A model generated the notes under the pieces. It was not told the origin of the DNA. It saw only the letters and a list, made by a program, of their open reading frames with translations, and ran no database searches. From positions 1,135,001 to 1,199,000 of the forward strand of contig NZ_AP019749.1 in the NCBI RefSeq assembly GCF_006740045.1: a stretch of DNA of 64,000 nucleotides. The letters run 5' to 3'. Below are positions 53,942-64,000 of the stretch, piece after piece (positions within the stretch are counted from its first letter, which is position 1; each line of letters opens with the position of its first letter). The translations under genes and the position numbers were made by a program. This stretch comes from Comamonas terrigena NBRC 13299 (lineage in GTDB: Bacteria > Pseudomonadota > Gammaproteobacteria > Burkholderiales > Burkholderiaceae_C).

Positions 53942-54421
53942 ATGATCGAAGGTGTGATGAAGGAAGGCTTCGTCACCACCAGCTATGACGCTGTGGTGAA
54001 CTGGGCCAAAACCGGATCGATCTGGCCCATGACGTTCGGTCTGGCCTGCTGTGCGGTGGAAATGATGCATGCCGCCGCGGCGCGCTATGACCTGGCGCGC
54101 TTTGGTGCGGAAGTGTTCCGTCCCAGCCCGCGCCAGTCTGACCTGATGATTGTGGCTGGCACGCTGTGCAACAAGATGGCACCGGCCCTGCGCAAGGTCT
54201 ACGACCAGATGTCCGAGCCGCGCTGGGTGCTCTCCATGGGTTCCTGCGCCAATGGCGGCGGCTACTACCACTACAGCTATTCCGTGGTGCGCGGTTGCGA
54301 CCGCGTGGTGCCTGTGGACGTGTACGTGCCGGGCTGCCCCCCCACTGCCGAAGCGCTGATCTACGGCATCATTCAGCTGCAGCAAAAAATCCGCCGCACG
54401 AACACCATCGCTCGCGTCTAA
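53942..54421 (+). CDS. nuoB: NuoB, NADH-quinone oxidoreductase subunit B
   Basis: A 159-residue peripheral-arm subunit that carries cluster N2, the last [4Fe-4S] centre before quinone. The ligands are visible: the adjacent pair in [12 protein letters not shown] near residue 35, the cysteine in [14 protein letters not shown] near residue 99 and the one in [14 protein letters not shown] near residue 130. It ends 9 bases before nuoC. Confidence 0.98.
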   Translation: MIEGVMKEGFVTTSYDAVVNWAKTGSIWPMTFGLACCAVEMMHAAAARYDLARFGAEVFRPSPRQSDLMIVAGTLCNKMAPALRKVYDQMSEPRWVLSMGSCANGGGYYHYSYSVVRGCDRVVPVDVYVPGCPPTAEALIYGIIQLQQKIRRTNTIARV

Positions 54422-54430
54422 GGAGTCGAG

Positions 54431-55042
54431 ATGTCTGCTATCGCTATCCATCCCGAAAAGCTTCGGGATCTGGTGGCTGCTGCCCTGGGCGACAAAGCCC
54501 GCAGCGTCACTGTCGCGCTGGGCGAGGTCACCGCTGAGGTGCCTGCGGCCCAGTATTACGCTGCCATGCAAACGCTGCGCGATGCGCCCGGCTGCCAGTT
54601 CGAACAACTGGTCGACCTGTGCGGTCTGGACTACTCTGCTTACGCTGAAGTGGGTACCGAAGGTGCCCGCTTTGCCGTGGTGTCGCACCTGTTGTCGGTG
54701 TCGCTGAACCAGCGTCTGCGGGTGCGCGTGTACGCCGAGGACGATGATTTCCCGGTGGTTGCTTCGGTGAATCCGCTGTGGAGCTCGGCCAACTGGTTCG
54801 AGCGCGAGGCGTTCGACCTGTTCGGCATCATGTTCGAAGGCCACGACGACCTGCGCCGCATCCTGACCGACTACGGTTTCATCGGCCACCCCTTCCGCAA
54901 GGACTTCCCCCTGTCGGGTCACGTGGAAATGCGCTTCGACGAAGAGCTGGGTCGCGTGGTCTACCAGCCGGTGACGATCGAGCCGCGCGAAATCACTCCG
55001 CGCATCATCCGTGAAGAAAACTACGGCGGAGGCCTGCACTGA
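54431..55042 (+). CDS. nuoC: NuoC, NADH-quinone oxidoreductase subunit C
   Basis: A 203-residue 30-kDa-type subunit of the connecting arm. Family motifs are [12 protein letters not shown] near residue 60, [42 protein letters not shown] from about 118, and [16 protein letters not shown] late. NuoC and NuoD are separate proteins here, as in most betaproteobacteria; in E. coli they are fused. A TAAGGAG ribosome site precedes the ATG. Confidence 0.97.
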   Translation: MSAIAIHPEKLRDLVAAALGDKARSVTVALGEVTAEVPAAQYYAAMQTLRDAPGCQFEQLVDLCGLDYSAYAEVGTEGARFAVVSHLLSVSLNQRLRVRVYAEDDDFPVVASVNPLWSSANWFEREAFDLFGIMFEGHDDLRRILTDYGFIGHPFRKDFPLSGHVEMRFDEELGRVVYQPVTIEPREITPRIIREENYGGGLH

Positions 55043-55071
55043 AGGCGCGCGTCGCTTTCTGACGGAAGACC

Positions 55072-56321
<1,250 letters not shown>

Positions 56322-56325
<4 letters not shown>

Positions 56326-56813
56326 TTACTGAAGCGACTAAGGCGCGTTTTGCGCGCGAGGTGGCCAAGTACCCGCCCGAGCAGAAGCAGTCTGCCGTGA
56401 TGGCCTGCTTGACCATCGTTCAGCAGGAACAGGGCTGGGTCAGCCCTGAGAGCGAAGCTGAAATCGGTGACTACCTGGGCATGCCGGCCATTGCCGTGCA
56501 TGAGGTCACGACGTTCTACAACATGTACAACCAGCAGCCGGTGGGCAAGTACAAGCTGAATGTGTGCACCAACCTGCCATGCCAGCTGCGCGACGGCTAC
56601 AAGGCTTTGCACCACCTGGAGCATAAGCTGGGCATCAAGATGGGCGAGACCACGGCCGACGGCATGTTCACGCTGCAGCAGTCCGAGTGCCTGGGCGCCT
56701 GCGCCGATTCGCCCGTGATGCTGGTCAACGACCGTTGCATGTGCAGCTTCATGAGCAATGAAAAGCTCGACGAGCTGGTGGACGGCCTGCGCGCTGCGGA
56801 GGGCAAGGCATGA
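56322..56813 (+). CDS. nuoE: NuoE, NADH-quinone oxidoreductase subunit E
   Basis: A 163-residue subunit of the NADH module with a thioredoxin-like [2Fe-2S] domain (N1a). Its ligands are the cysteines in VCTNLPCQL near residue 88 and [16 protein letters not shown] near residue 128. It overlaps nuoD and nuoF by 4 bases each. Confidence 0.97.
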
Positions 56814-58186
56814 GCTCCACCATCCTGAACAATCCCGCCGCCAACGCGGTGCTGGCCAAGTTCGCTTCGTCCGGCAACGAAACCTGTTTCCATGGCCGCC
56901 ACATCAATCCGCAGATCTATGCGGATCTGGACGGCAGCAACTGGTCCATCAAGGACTACGAAGCACGCGGAGGCTACCAGGCCCTGCGCAAGCTGCTGGG
57001 CAAGGATGGCGGCGAAGGTCTGACACAGGACCAGGTCATCGCCACCATGAAGGAATCCGGTCTGCGCGGCCGTGGCGGTGCAGGCTTCCCCACGGGTCTG
57101 AAATGGAGCTTCATGCCCCGCCAGTTCCCCGGCCAGAAGCACCTGGTGTGCAACTCGGACGAGGGCGAGCCCGGGACGTGCAAGGATCGTGACATCCTGA
57201 TGTACAACCCGCACATCGTGATCGAAGGCATGATCATTGCCGCGTACGCGATGGGCATCTCGGTCGGCTACAACTACATCCACGGCGAAATCTTCGAAGT
57301 CTATGAACGCTTCGAAGCCGCTCTGGAAGAAGCCCGTGCCGCCGGCTTCCTGGGCAGCAACATCCTGGGCAGCAGCTTCAGCTTCCAGCTGCACGCCCAC
57401 CACGGTTTTGGCGCCTACATCTGTGGCGAAGAAACCGCGCTGCTGGAGTCGCTGGAAGGCAAGAAGGGGCAGCCCCGCTTCAAGCCGCCATTCCCGGCCA
57501 GCTTTGGTCTGTACGGCAAGCCCACGACCATCAACAACACCGAAACCTTCGCGGCGGTGCCCTGGATCATCCGCAACGGCGGTCAGGCCTACCTCGAATG
57601 CGGCAAGCCCAACAACGGCGGCACCAAGATCTTCTCGGTCAGCGGTGACGTGAACCTGCCCGGCAACTACGAAGTGCCGATGGGCACGCCTTTCAGCAAG
57701 CTGCTGGAACTGGCGGGCGGTGTGCGCACCGGTCGCAAGCTCAAGGCGGTGATCCCTGGCGGTTCGTCCTCCCCGGTGCTGCCGGCCGACGTCATCATGG
57801 AATGCACGATGGACTATGACTCCATCTCCAAGGCCGGTTCCATGCTGGGTTCGGGTGCCGTGATCGTGATGGACGATTCGCGTGACATGGTCGAGAGTCT
57901 GCTGCGCCTGTCGTATTTCTATTCGCACGAGTCCTGTGGCCAGTGCACGCCCTGCCGCGAAGGCACGGGCTGGCTGTGGCGCGTGGTGAACCGTATCCAG
58001 CACGGTGAAGGCCGTCCGGAAGACATCGAGTTGCTGGACTCTGTGTCCGTGAACATCATGGGCCGCACCATCTGCGCCCTGGGCGATGCAGCGGCCATGC
58101 CGGTGCGCGCCATGATCAAGCACTTCCGCCACGAGTTCGAAGCGAAGATCCAGAACGCTTCCAAACAGGCTGCCAAGGCCGCCTGA
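56810..58186 (+). CDS. nuoF: NuoF, NADH-quinone oxidoreductase subunit F
   Basis: A 458-residue subunit that binds NADH, FMN and cluster N3. The FMN/NADH site is [18 protein letters not shown] near residue 84 and [17 protein letters not shown] near residue 115. The N3 ligands are in [16 protein letters not shown] near residue 372 and the later cysteine in [12 protein letters not shown]. It lies 15 bases before nuoG. Confidence 0.98.
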   Translation: MSSTILNNPAANAVLAKFASSGNETCFHGRHINPQIYADLDGSNWSIKDYEARGGYQALRKLLGKDGGEGLTQDQVIATMKESGLRGRGGAGFPTGLKWSFMPRQFPGQKHLVCNSDEGEPGTCKDRDILMYNPHIVIEGMIIAAYAMGISVGYNYIHGEIFEVYERFEAALEEARAAGFLGSNILGSSFSFQLHAHHGFGAYICGEETALLESLEGKKGQPRFKPPFPASFGLYGKPTTINNTETFAAVPWIIRNGGQAYLECGKPNNGGTKIFSVSGDVNLPGNYEVPMGTPFSKLLELAGGVRTGRKLKAVIPGGSSSPVLPADVIMECTMDYDSISKAGSMLGSGAVIVMDDSRDMVESLLRLSYFYSHESCGQCTPCREGTGWLWRVVNRIQHGEGRPEDIELLDSVSVNIMGRTICALGDAAAMPVRAMIKHFRHEFEAKIQNASKQAAKAA

Positions 58187-58201
58187 TCGCGAGACAAGCA
58201 T

Positions 58202-60316
58202 ATGGTTGAAATTGAACTGGACGGTAAGAAGGTGGAGGTGGCTGAAGGCTGCATGGTGATGCATGCAGCCGAGAAGGCCGGTACCTACATTCCACATTTC
58301 TGCTACCACAAGAAGTTGTCCATTGCGGCGAACTGCCGCATGTGCCTGGTGGACGTGGAAAAAGCGCCCAAGCCCATGCCCGCCTGCGCCACCCCGGTGA
58401 CGCAAGGCATGATTGTGCGCACCAAGAGCGAAAAGGCCATCAAGGCCCAGCAGTCGGTGATGGAGTTCCTGCTCATCAATCACCCGCTGGATTGCCCGAT
58501 CTGCGACCAAGGCGGTGAATGCCAGCTGCAGGATCTGGCCGTGGGCTATGGCAGCAGCAGCTCGCGCTACGAAGAAGAAAAGCGCGTGGTGTTCCACAAG
58601 GATGTGGGTCCGCTGATTTCCATGGAGGAAATGAGCCGCTGCATCCACTGCACCCGCTGCGTGCGCTTTGGCCAAGAGATCTCCGGCATCATGGAGCTGG
58701 GCATGATCCACCGCGGCGAGCACTCGGAAATCACCACCGTGGTGGGCGATACCGTGGACTCGGAGCTGTCGGGCAACATGATCGACATCTGCCCCGTGGG
58801 TGCGCTGACCAGCAAGCCTTTCCGCTACAGCGCCCGCACCTGGGAACTGTCGCGCCGCAAGTCGGTGTCGCCCCACGACTCCACCGGTGCCAACCTGATC
58901 GTTCAGGTGAAGAACCACAAGGTGATGCGCGTGGTTCCGTTCGAGAACGAAGCCGTCAACGAATGCTGGATTGCCGACCGTGACCGTTTCTCCTATGAAG
59001 CGCTCAACGGAGCAGACCGCCTGACCCGCCCCATGCTGAAGCAGGGCGGCGAGTGGAAGGAAGTCGACTGGCAGACCGCGCTGGAATACGTGGCCAATGG
59101 CCTGCGCACCATCAAGAACGACCACGGCGCCAACAGCGTGGCCGCTCTGGCCAGCCCGCACAGCACGCTGGAAGAGCTGTACTTGGCTGCCGCGCTGGTG
59201 CGCGGTATGGGCAGCGACAGCATCGACTGGCGTCTGCGCCATGCCGAATTTGCCGCTGCACAAGGCGTGCGCTGGCTGGGCATGCCCATTGCCGCCATGA
59301 ACGAGTTGCAGGCCGTGCTGGTCGTGGGTTCCAACCTGCGCAAGGACCACCCGCTGTTTGCACAGCGTATCCGCCAGGCCGCCAAGAAGGGCTGCCAGGT
59401 GTTTGCCATCAATGGCAAGGTGTACGACTGGGCACTGCCCGTGTCCGCCTCGGTGGTGGCTGCTGCCGACTGGGCGCAGGCGCTGGCCGATGTGGCTGCT
59501 GCCGTGGCCCAGGCCAAGGGCGTGGCATCTCCCGTGCAAGGCTCTGACAACGCAGAAGCGGCCGCCATTGCGGGCGCACTGCTGTCGGGCGAGCGCAAGG
59601 CCATCCTGCTGGGCAATGCGGCTGCGCACCATGCACAGGCCGAAAGCCTGCTGGCTCTGGCGCAGTGGATTGGCGAGCAGACCGGTGCCCACGTGGGCTA
59701 CCTGACCGAAGCGGCCAACACCGTGGGTGCGCAATGGGTCAAGGCCCAGCCTCAGGCCCAAGGCCTGAATGCGGCACAGATCACGGCCGGCCAGGCCAAG
59801 GCCGTGATTCTGCTGAACAACGAGCCCGTGTTCGACACGGCTGCCGGTGCCAAGGCCGTCGAAGGCCTGTCCAAGGCAGAGATGGTGGTGACCTTGAGCC
59901 CTTTCAAGACCAATCTGGATTTCAGCGATGTGCTGCTGCCGATTGCACCGTTCACCGAAACCTCGGGCAGCTTCGTCAATGCCGAAGGCCGTGTGCAGAG
60001 TTTCCACGCCGTGGTTAAGCCACTGGGCGAAACCCGTCCGGGCTGGAAGGTGCTGCGCGTGCTGGGCAATCTGCTGGGCGTGCAAGGCATGGCGTTCGAA
60101 TCCTCGCAGGACGTGCTGGCGGCAGCCGCCGGCGGCGTGAGCCAGCTGGGTGCCGAGCTGAACAACCGCACAGCCGCCGCTGCGGCCGTGGTGCAGGGTG
60201 CTGTGGCCGAACCGGTGGTGGCCAGTATTTACCAACTGGACAGCATTGTCCGCCGTGCGACGTCGCTGCAACTGACAGCCGATGCGCGCCAGGCACGTGA
60301 GGGAGGTGCCGCATGA
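58202..60316 (+). CDS. nuoG: NuoG, NADH-quinone oxidoreductase subunit G
   Basis: A 704-residue multi-cluster subunit. The N-terminal ferredoxin-like [2Fe-2S] site is [22 protein letters not shown] near residue 34. The His-ligated and four-Cys [4Fe-4S] sites are [16 protein letters not shown] near 100 and [16 protein letters not shown] near 145, and a C-terminal molybdopterin-oxidoreductase-like domain without cofactor follows. It is shorter than E. coli NuoG (about 908), which is usual in this group. It overlaps nuoH by 4 bases. Confidence 0.97.
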   Translation: MVEIELDGKKVEVAEGCMVMHAAEKAGTYIPHFCYHKKLSIAANCRMCLVDVEKAPKPMPACATPVTQGMIVRTKSEKAIKAQQSVMEFLLINHPLDCPICDQGGECQLQDLAVGYGSSSSRYEEEKRVVFHKDVGPLISMEEMSRCIHCTRCVRFGQEISGIMELGMIHRGEHSEITTVVGDTVDSELSGNMIDICPVGALTSKPFRYSARTWELSRRKSVSPHDSTGANLIVQVKNHKVMRVVPFENEAVNECWIADRDRFSYEALNGADRLTRPMLKQGGEWKEVDWQTALEYVANGLRTIKNDHGANSVAALASPHSTLEELYLAAALVRGMGSDSIDWRLRHAEFAAAQGVRWLGMPIAAMNELQAVLVVGSNLRKDHPLFAQRIRQAAKKGCQVFAINGKVYDWALPVSASVVAAADWAQALADVAAAVAQAKGVASPVQGSDNAEAAAIAGALLSGERKAILLGNAAAHHAQAESLLALAQWIGEQTGAHVGYLTEAANTVGAQWVKAQPQAQGLNAAQITAGQAKAVILLNNEPVFDTAAGAKAVEGLSKAEMVVTLSPFKTNLDFSDVLLPIAPFTETSGSFVNAEGRVQSFHAVVKPLGETRPGWKVLRVLGNLLGVQGMAFESSQDVLAAAAGGVSQLGAELNNRTAAAAAVVQGAVAEPVVASIYQLDSIVRRATSLQLTADARQAREGGAA

Positions 60317-61389
60317 TTGACGCACTCAAGAATGCAGGCGCTGGCCTGATCGCCGCTTCCTGGTGGACCGATGTGGCCTGGCCGGTGATCTGGGTTCTGC
60401 TGGGCATCATCGCCATCGTGGCACCGCTGATGATTGCCGTGGCCTACCTGACGCTGTGGGAGCGCAAGTTCCTGGGCTGGATCCAGGTGCGTCCCGGTCC
60501 CAACCGCGTGGGTCCCTGGGGCCTGCTGCAGCCGATGGCCGACGGCCTGAAGCTGCTGACCAAGGAACTGATCTTCCCCTCGGCTGCCGCCAAGGGCCTG
60601 TTCTATGTCGGCCCGGTGATGGCGATCATGCCGGCCCTGGCCGCCTGGGTGGCGATTCCCTTTGCCCCCGAAGTGGCGCTGGCCAATGTGAACGCAGGTC
60701 TGCTGCTGATCATGGCCATCACCTCGATCGAAGTGTATGGCGTGATCATTGCGGGCTGGGCTTCCAACTCCAAGTACGCCTTCCTGGGCGCGCTGCGTGC
60801 TTCGGCACAGATGGTGAGCTATGAAATCGCCATGGGCTTCTGCTTCCTGGTGGTCATCATGGTCAGCGGCAGCATGAACCTGACGCAGATCGTGCTGGGC
60901 CAAGGCCAGGGCCACTTTGCGAGCATGGGCGTGAGCATCCTGTCGTGGAACTGGCTGCCGCTGCTGCCCATCTTCATCGTCTACCTGATCTCGGTCGTGG
61001 CCGAAACCAACCGCCACCCCTTCGACGTGGTGGAAGGCGAGTCGGAAATCGTGGCCGGCCACATGGTTGAGTACTCGGGCATGGGCTTCGCCATCTTCTT
61101 CCTGGCTGAATACGCCAGCATGTGGCTGGTGTCCATCCTGGCCGTGATCATGTTCCTGGGCGGATGGCTGCCTCCGTTCGACTTCCTGGGCTTCATCCCC
61201 GGCTGGATCTGGCTGGCGATCAAGACGTTCCTGGTGGTGTCGTGCTTCATCTGGATCCGTGCAACGTTCCCGCGCTTCCGTTATGACCAGATCATGCGTC
61301 TGGGCTGGAAGATCTTTATCCCTGTCACCCTGGTGTGGCTGGTGCTTGTGGGTGCTTGGCTGCACTCGCCGTGGAACATCTGGAATTAA
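60313..61389 (+). CDS. nuoH: NuoH, NADH-quinone oxidoreductase subunit H
   Basis: A 358-residue membrane subunit with eight or nine helices that joins the membrane and peripheral arms at the quinone site. Family motifs are [36 protein letters not shown] near residue 50, [33 protein letters not shown] near residue 138, and [20 protein letters not shown] near residue 230. It ends 15 bases before nuoI. Confidence 0.98.
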   Translation: MIDALKNAGAGLIAASWWTDVAWPVIWVLLGIIAIVAPLMIAVAYLTLWERKFLGWIQVRPGPNRVGPWGLLQPMADGLKLLTKELIFPSAAAKGLFYVGPVMAIMPALAAWVAIPFAPEVALANVNAGLLLIMAITSIEVYGVIIAGWASNSKYAFLGALRASAQMVSYEIAMGFCFLVVIMVSGSMNLTQIVLGQGQGHFASMGVSILSWNWLPLLPIFIVYLISVVAETNRHPFDVVEGESEIVAGHMVEYSGMGFAIFFLAEYASMWLVSILAVIMFLGGWLPPFDFLGFIPGWIWLAIKTFLVVSCFIWIRATFPRFRYDQIMRLGWKIFIPVTLVWLVLVGAWLHSPWNIWN

Positions 61390-61404
61390 GGCGGGATACG
61401 AACA

Positions 61405-61914
61405 ATGTCTGCTGTTGCTGCAACCCCATTCTCCTTGAAGGACTTTCTCAAGAGCTTCATGCTCTGGGAACTGGCCAAGGGCATGGTTCTGACGGGCCGC
61501 TACGCATTTTCGCGCCGCGTGACCATTCAGTTCCCCGAGGAAAAGACGCCGCTGTCGCCGCGCTTCCGTGGCCTGCACGCCCTGCGCCGCTATGAAAATG
61601 GCGAAGAGCGCTGCATTGCCTGCAAGCTGTGCGAAGCCGTGTGCCCGGCCATGGCCATCACCATCGAATCGGATGTGCGTGACGATGGTTCGCGTCGCAC
61701 CACGCGTTACGACATCGATCTGACCAAGTGCATCTTCTGCGGTTTCTGCGAAGAGAGCTGCCCGGTCGACTCGATCGTCGAAACGCAGATCTTTGAATAC
61801 CACGGCGAAAAGCGTGGCGACCTGTACTTCACCAAGGACATGTTGCTGGCCGTGGGTGACCGCTATGAAGCCGACATCGCCGCTGCCAAGGCAGCCGATG
61901 CCAAGTACCGCTGA
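61405..61914 (+). CDS. nuoI: NuoI, NADH-quinone oxidoreductase subunit I
   Basis: A 169-residue peripheral subunit with two ferredoxin-type [4Fe-4S] sites, N6a and N6b: [13 protein letters not shown] near residue 71 and [13 protein letters not shown] near residue 111. It sits between NuoG and NuoB in the electron path. nuoJ follows after 33 bases. Confidence 0.98.
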   Translation: MSAVAATPFSLKDFLKSFMLWELAKGMVLTGRYAFSRRVTIQFPEEKTPLSPRFRGLHALRRYENGEERCIACKLCEAVCPAMAITIESDVRDDGSRRTTRYDIDLTKCIFCGFCEESCPVDSIVETQIFEYHGEKRGDLYFTKDMLLAVGDRYEADIAAAKAADAKYR

Positions 61915-61947
61915 AGCGGCTCCTGATCAACCAAGAAGATTCGATCC

Positions 61948-62604
61948 ATGGACGCCAAGACTGGTTTTTTCTATCTCTTCTCGGCAGTGCTGCTGTTTGC
62001 AGCCTTCCGAGTGGTTACGGCGCGCAACCCCGTGCACGCCGTGCTCAATCTGATTCTGGCTTTCTCGCAGGCTTCCGCCATCTGGCTGCTGCTGAAGGCT
62101 GAATTCCTGGCTATCGCGCTGGTGCTGGTGTACCTGGGCGCGGTGCTGGTGCTGTTCCTGTTTGTGGTGATGATGCTGGACATCCGCATTGACGACGTAC
62201 GACGTGGCTTCTGGCGGCATTTCCCGCTGGCAGCCGTGATCGGCGCGGTCATCACGTTCGAAATGGCACTGGTGGTGATGGGCGGCTTCAGCGGCATGGA
62301 TGAACCCAAGCCCGTGGCCGATCTGGTGAATGCTGCCGGTCAGGTCATTCCCTATTCCAACACCCAGGCGCTGGGCAAGCTGCTGTACACCGAGTACCTG
62401 TACCCGATTGAAATTGCGGCAGTCATCCTGCTGGTGGCCATGATCACGGCCATTGCACTGACGCTGCGCAAGCGCAAAGACAACAAGGCAATCAGCGTTT
62501 CCGACCAGGTGCGAGTGCGTGCCCAGGACCGTCTGTCCATCGTCAAGATGCCCAGCACCCAGGCTCCTGTGGAGGAAACCGTTGTGGAGGAGAAGAAGGC
62601 ATGA
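61948..62604 (+). CDS. nuoJ: NuoJ, NADH-quinone oxidoreductase subunit J
   Basis: A 218-residue membrane subunit with five helices. Family motifs are [55 protein letters not shown] near residue 28. The C-terminal tail of about 45 charged residues is longer than usual. It overlaps nuoK by 4 bases (ATGA). Confidence 0.97.
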   Translation: MDAKTGFFYLFSAVLLFAAFRVVTARNPVHAVLNLILAFSQASAIWLLLKAEFLAIALVLVYLGAVLVLFLFVVMMLDIRIDDVRRGFWRHFPLAAVIGAVITFEMALVVMGGFSGMDEPKPVADLVNAAGQVIPYSNTQALGKLLYTEYLYPIEIAAVILLVAMITAIALTLRKRKDNKAISVSDQVRVRAQDRLSIVKMPSTQAPVEETVVEEKKA

Positions 62605-62909
62605 CGCTCACACTGGGACATTTCCTGACCTTGGGCGCGATGCTGTTCGCGCTGTCGGTTGTCGGGATCTTTCTGAACCGCAAGAACCTGATCGTGCTGC
62701 TGATGGCCATCGAGCTGATGCTGCTGTCGGTGAACATGAACTTCGTGGCCTTCTCCCACTACCTGGGTGACATGCACGGCCAGGTGTTCGTGTTCTTCAT
62801 CCTGACTGTGGCTGCAGCCGAATCGGCCATCGGCCTCGCCATCCTGGTGCTGCTGTTCCGCAACAAGTCCAGCATCAATGCGGAAGATCTCAACACCCTG
62901 AAGGGTTGA
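62601..62909 (+). CDS. nuoK: NuoK, NADH-quinone oxidoreductase subunit K
   Basis: A 102-residue membrane subunit with three helices, the smallest antiporter-like piece of the proton path. The two buried glutamates lie in [20 protein letters not shown] near residue 36 and [19 protein letters not shown] near residue 72. nuoL starts 28 bases downstream. Confidence 0.97.
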   Translation: MTLTLGHFLTLGAMLFALSVVGIFLNRKNLIVLLMAIELMLLSVNMNFVAFSHYLGDMHGQVFVFFILTVAAAESAIGLAILVLLFRNKSSINAEDLNTLKG

Positions 62910-62937
62910 GTCGCCGGTCTTAGCAAGGTCCAGAAGA

Positions 62938-64000
62938 ATGAGTCAAACCCTCTCTGCATCCATGCTCCTGGCGGTGCCTTTGGCACCGCTGGCGGGCTCC
63001 GCATTGGCCGGTATCTTTGGTACAGCCTTTGGCGGCAACAAGTTCGGACGCGGTGCCAGCCGTTCGCTCACCATCTTGGGTGTGCTGGTGGCATTCGTGA
63101 TTTCCGCGATGACGTTCCAGTCGGTCGTTTTCGACGGCGCCACCTTCAACCAGACCATTTACGAATGGATGACGGTGGGCAGCCTGAAGATGGAGATCGG
63201 CTTCCTGATCGACAGCCTGACGGCCATGATGATGTGCGTGGTGACCTTTGTGTCGCTGATGGTGCACATCTACACCATTGGCTACATGGAGGAAGACGAC
63301 GGCTACAACCGTTTCTTCTCCTACATCTCGCTGTTCACCTTCTCCATGTTGATGCTCGTGATGAGCAACAACCTGCTGCAGCTGTTCTTCGGCTGGGAAG
63401 CCGTGGGTCTGGTGTCGTATCTGCTGATCGGTTTCTACTTCAAGAAGGAATCGGCCATCTTCGCGAACATGAAGGCCTTCCTGGTCAACCGCGTTGGTGA
63501 CTTCGGCTTCATCCTGGGTATCGGCCTGATCGCTGCCTACACCGGCACGTTCAACTACTCGGAAATCTTCGCCAAGCTGCCCGAGATCCAGAACACGCTG
63601 CTGCCTGGTACGGCCTGGCTGCTGGTGACCGTGACGGCCATCTGCCTGTTCATCGGTGCGATGGGCAAGTCGGCACAGTTCCCGCTGCATGCCTGGCTGC
63701 CGGATTCGATGGAAGGTCCTACCCCCATCTCCGCGCTGATCCACGCGGCCACCATGGTGACCGCCGGTATCTTCATGGTCTCGCGCATGTCGCCGCTGTA
63801 TGAGCTGTCGGACACCGCGCTGAACTTCATCCTGGTAATCGGCTCCATCACGGCCCTGTTCATGGGTATCCTGGGCATCATCCAGAACGACATCAAGCGC
63901 GTGATTGCGTACTCCACGCTGTCGCAGCTGGGTTACATGACCATCGCCCTGGGCGTGTCGGCCTACTCGGTGGCCACGTTCCACCTGATGACGCACGCGT
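62938..64000 (+). CDS. nuoL: NuoL, NADH-quinone oxidoreductase subunit L (partial, N-terminal part)
   Basis: The first 354 residues of the large antiporter-like proton-pumping subunit; the rest lies past the right edge. Family motifs are LFFGWEAVGLVSYLLIGFYFKK near residue 150 (with the key Glu), GAMGKSAQFPLHAWLPDSMEGPTPISALIHAATMVTAGIFMVSRM near residue 240 (with the key Lys and the discontinuous helix) and DIKRVIAYSTLSQLGYM near residue 320. nuoM and nuoN are expected beyond the edge. Confidence 0.98.
   Translation, partial: MSQTLSASMLLAVPLAPLAGSALAGIFGTAFGGNKFGRGASRSLTILGVLVAFVISAMTFQSVVFDGATFNQTIYEWMTVGSLKMEIGFLIDSLTAMMMCVVTFVSLMVHIYTIGYMEEDDGYNRFFSYISLFTFSMLMLVMSNNLLQLFFGWEAVGLVSYLLIGFYFKKESAIFANMKAFLVNRVGDFGFILGIGLIAAYTGTFNYSEIFAKLPEIQNTLLPGTAWLLVTVTAICLFIGAMGKSAQFPLHAWLPDSMEGPTPISALIHAATMVTAGIFMVSRMSPLYELSDTALNFILVIGSITALFMGILGIIQNDIKRVIAYSTLSQLGYMTIALGVSAYSVATFHLMTHA

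Noticed and set aside
56597..60325. A 1242-codon minus-strand open frame opposite nuoE-nuoG
   Set aside because: It covers conserved complex I genes on the other strand and shows no signature; the length reflects codon bias only.

Overview
The window is about 64 kb of a GC-rich (roughly 65%) chromosome from a betaproteobacterium, most likely a member of the Comamonadaceae (order Burkholderiales). The evidence is the gene order rpsO-pnp-quinone oxidoreductase-tpiA-secG-tRNA-Leu-nuoA..L, the Bug/TctC-type binding protein, the DUF3460 protein and the overall codon bias. The genus cannot be fixed from this stretch. I see no insertion sequence, prophage, CRISPR array, integrase or rRNA operon. Base composition is even, so the window reads as ordinary chromosome with some accessory modules.

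Layout. 1-4.2 kb, minus strand: biotin genes bioB and bioA (bioA runs off the left edge), scpA, a DUF3460 gene and an unknown gene. 4.3-7.1 kb, plus strand: a BamE/OmlA-like lipoprotein, a YitT-type membrane protein and a MASE2-GGDEF diguanylate cyclase. 7.2-12.5 kb, minus strand: a sulfur-oxidation module in two transcription units, monohaem cytochrome c / FCSD flavoprotein / YeeE-YedE transporter and then a second FCSD flavoprotein / soxY / soxZ. No soxXA, soxB or soxCD lies in the window. 12.9-21.2 kb, minus strand: small lipoprotein, metG, a TlpA-like thioredoxin, a transglutaminase-like protein, a Cache-HAMP-GGDEF sensor, a patatin phospholipase and a membrane-anchored Mrr-like nuclease-fold protein.

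21.3-27.4 kb, plus strand: apbC, then a LysR regulator followed by an ornithine-cyclodeaminase-family enzyme, a Bug-type binding protein and an N-acyl-D-amino-acid deacylase. A LysR-type box sits near -64 of the likely promoter of that group. 27.5-36.1 kb: lactate permease (minus), then an orphan FtsX-type permease, an MFS transporter, a DksA/TraR zinc finger, a truncated haemoglobin and LemA (plus), then an Smr-domain protein (minus). 36.2-40.5 kb, minus strand: an iron-uptake set (TonB-dependent siderophore receptor, FecR, FecI) with a Fur box on the fecI promoter. 40.6-44.0 kb: radC, fkpB-ispH, a small membrane protein and a CBS-domain protein.

44.3-64 kb, plus strand, is core housekeeping: serS immediately followed by tRNA-Ser(CGA), two identical tRNA-Arg(ACG) genes, greB, ribD, rpsO, pnp with a large leader hairpin, a quinone oxidoreductase, tpiA, secG, tRNA-Leu(GAG) and the complex I operon nuoA to nuoL (nuoL is cut by the right edge).

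The points most worth following are the compact Sox module with paired FCSD flavoproteins, an unusual SoxY C-terminus and a shared promoter core; the LysR-controlled acyl-D-amino-acid locus; the pnp leader hairpin and the polyglutamine tail of PNPase; and the Mrr-like protein with an altered catalytic motif. All promoter and operator calls are from reading the sequence and are not tested.
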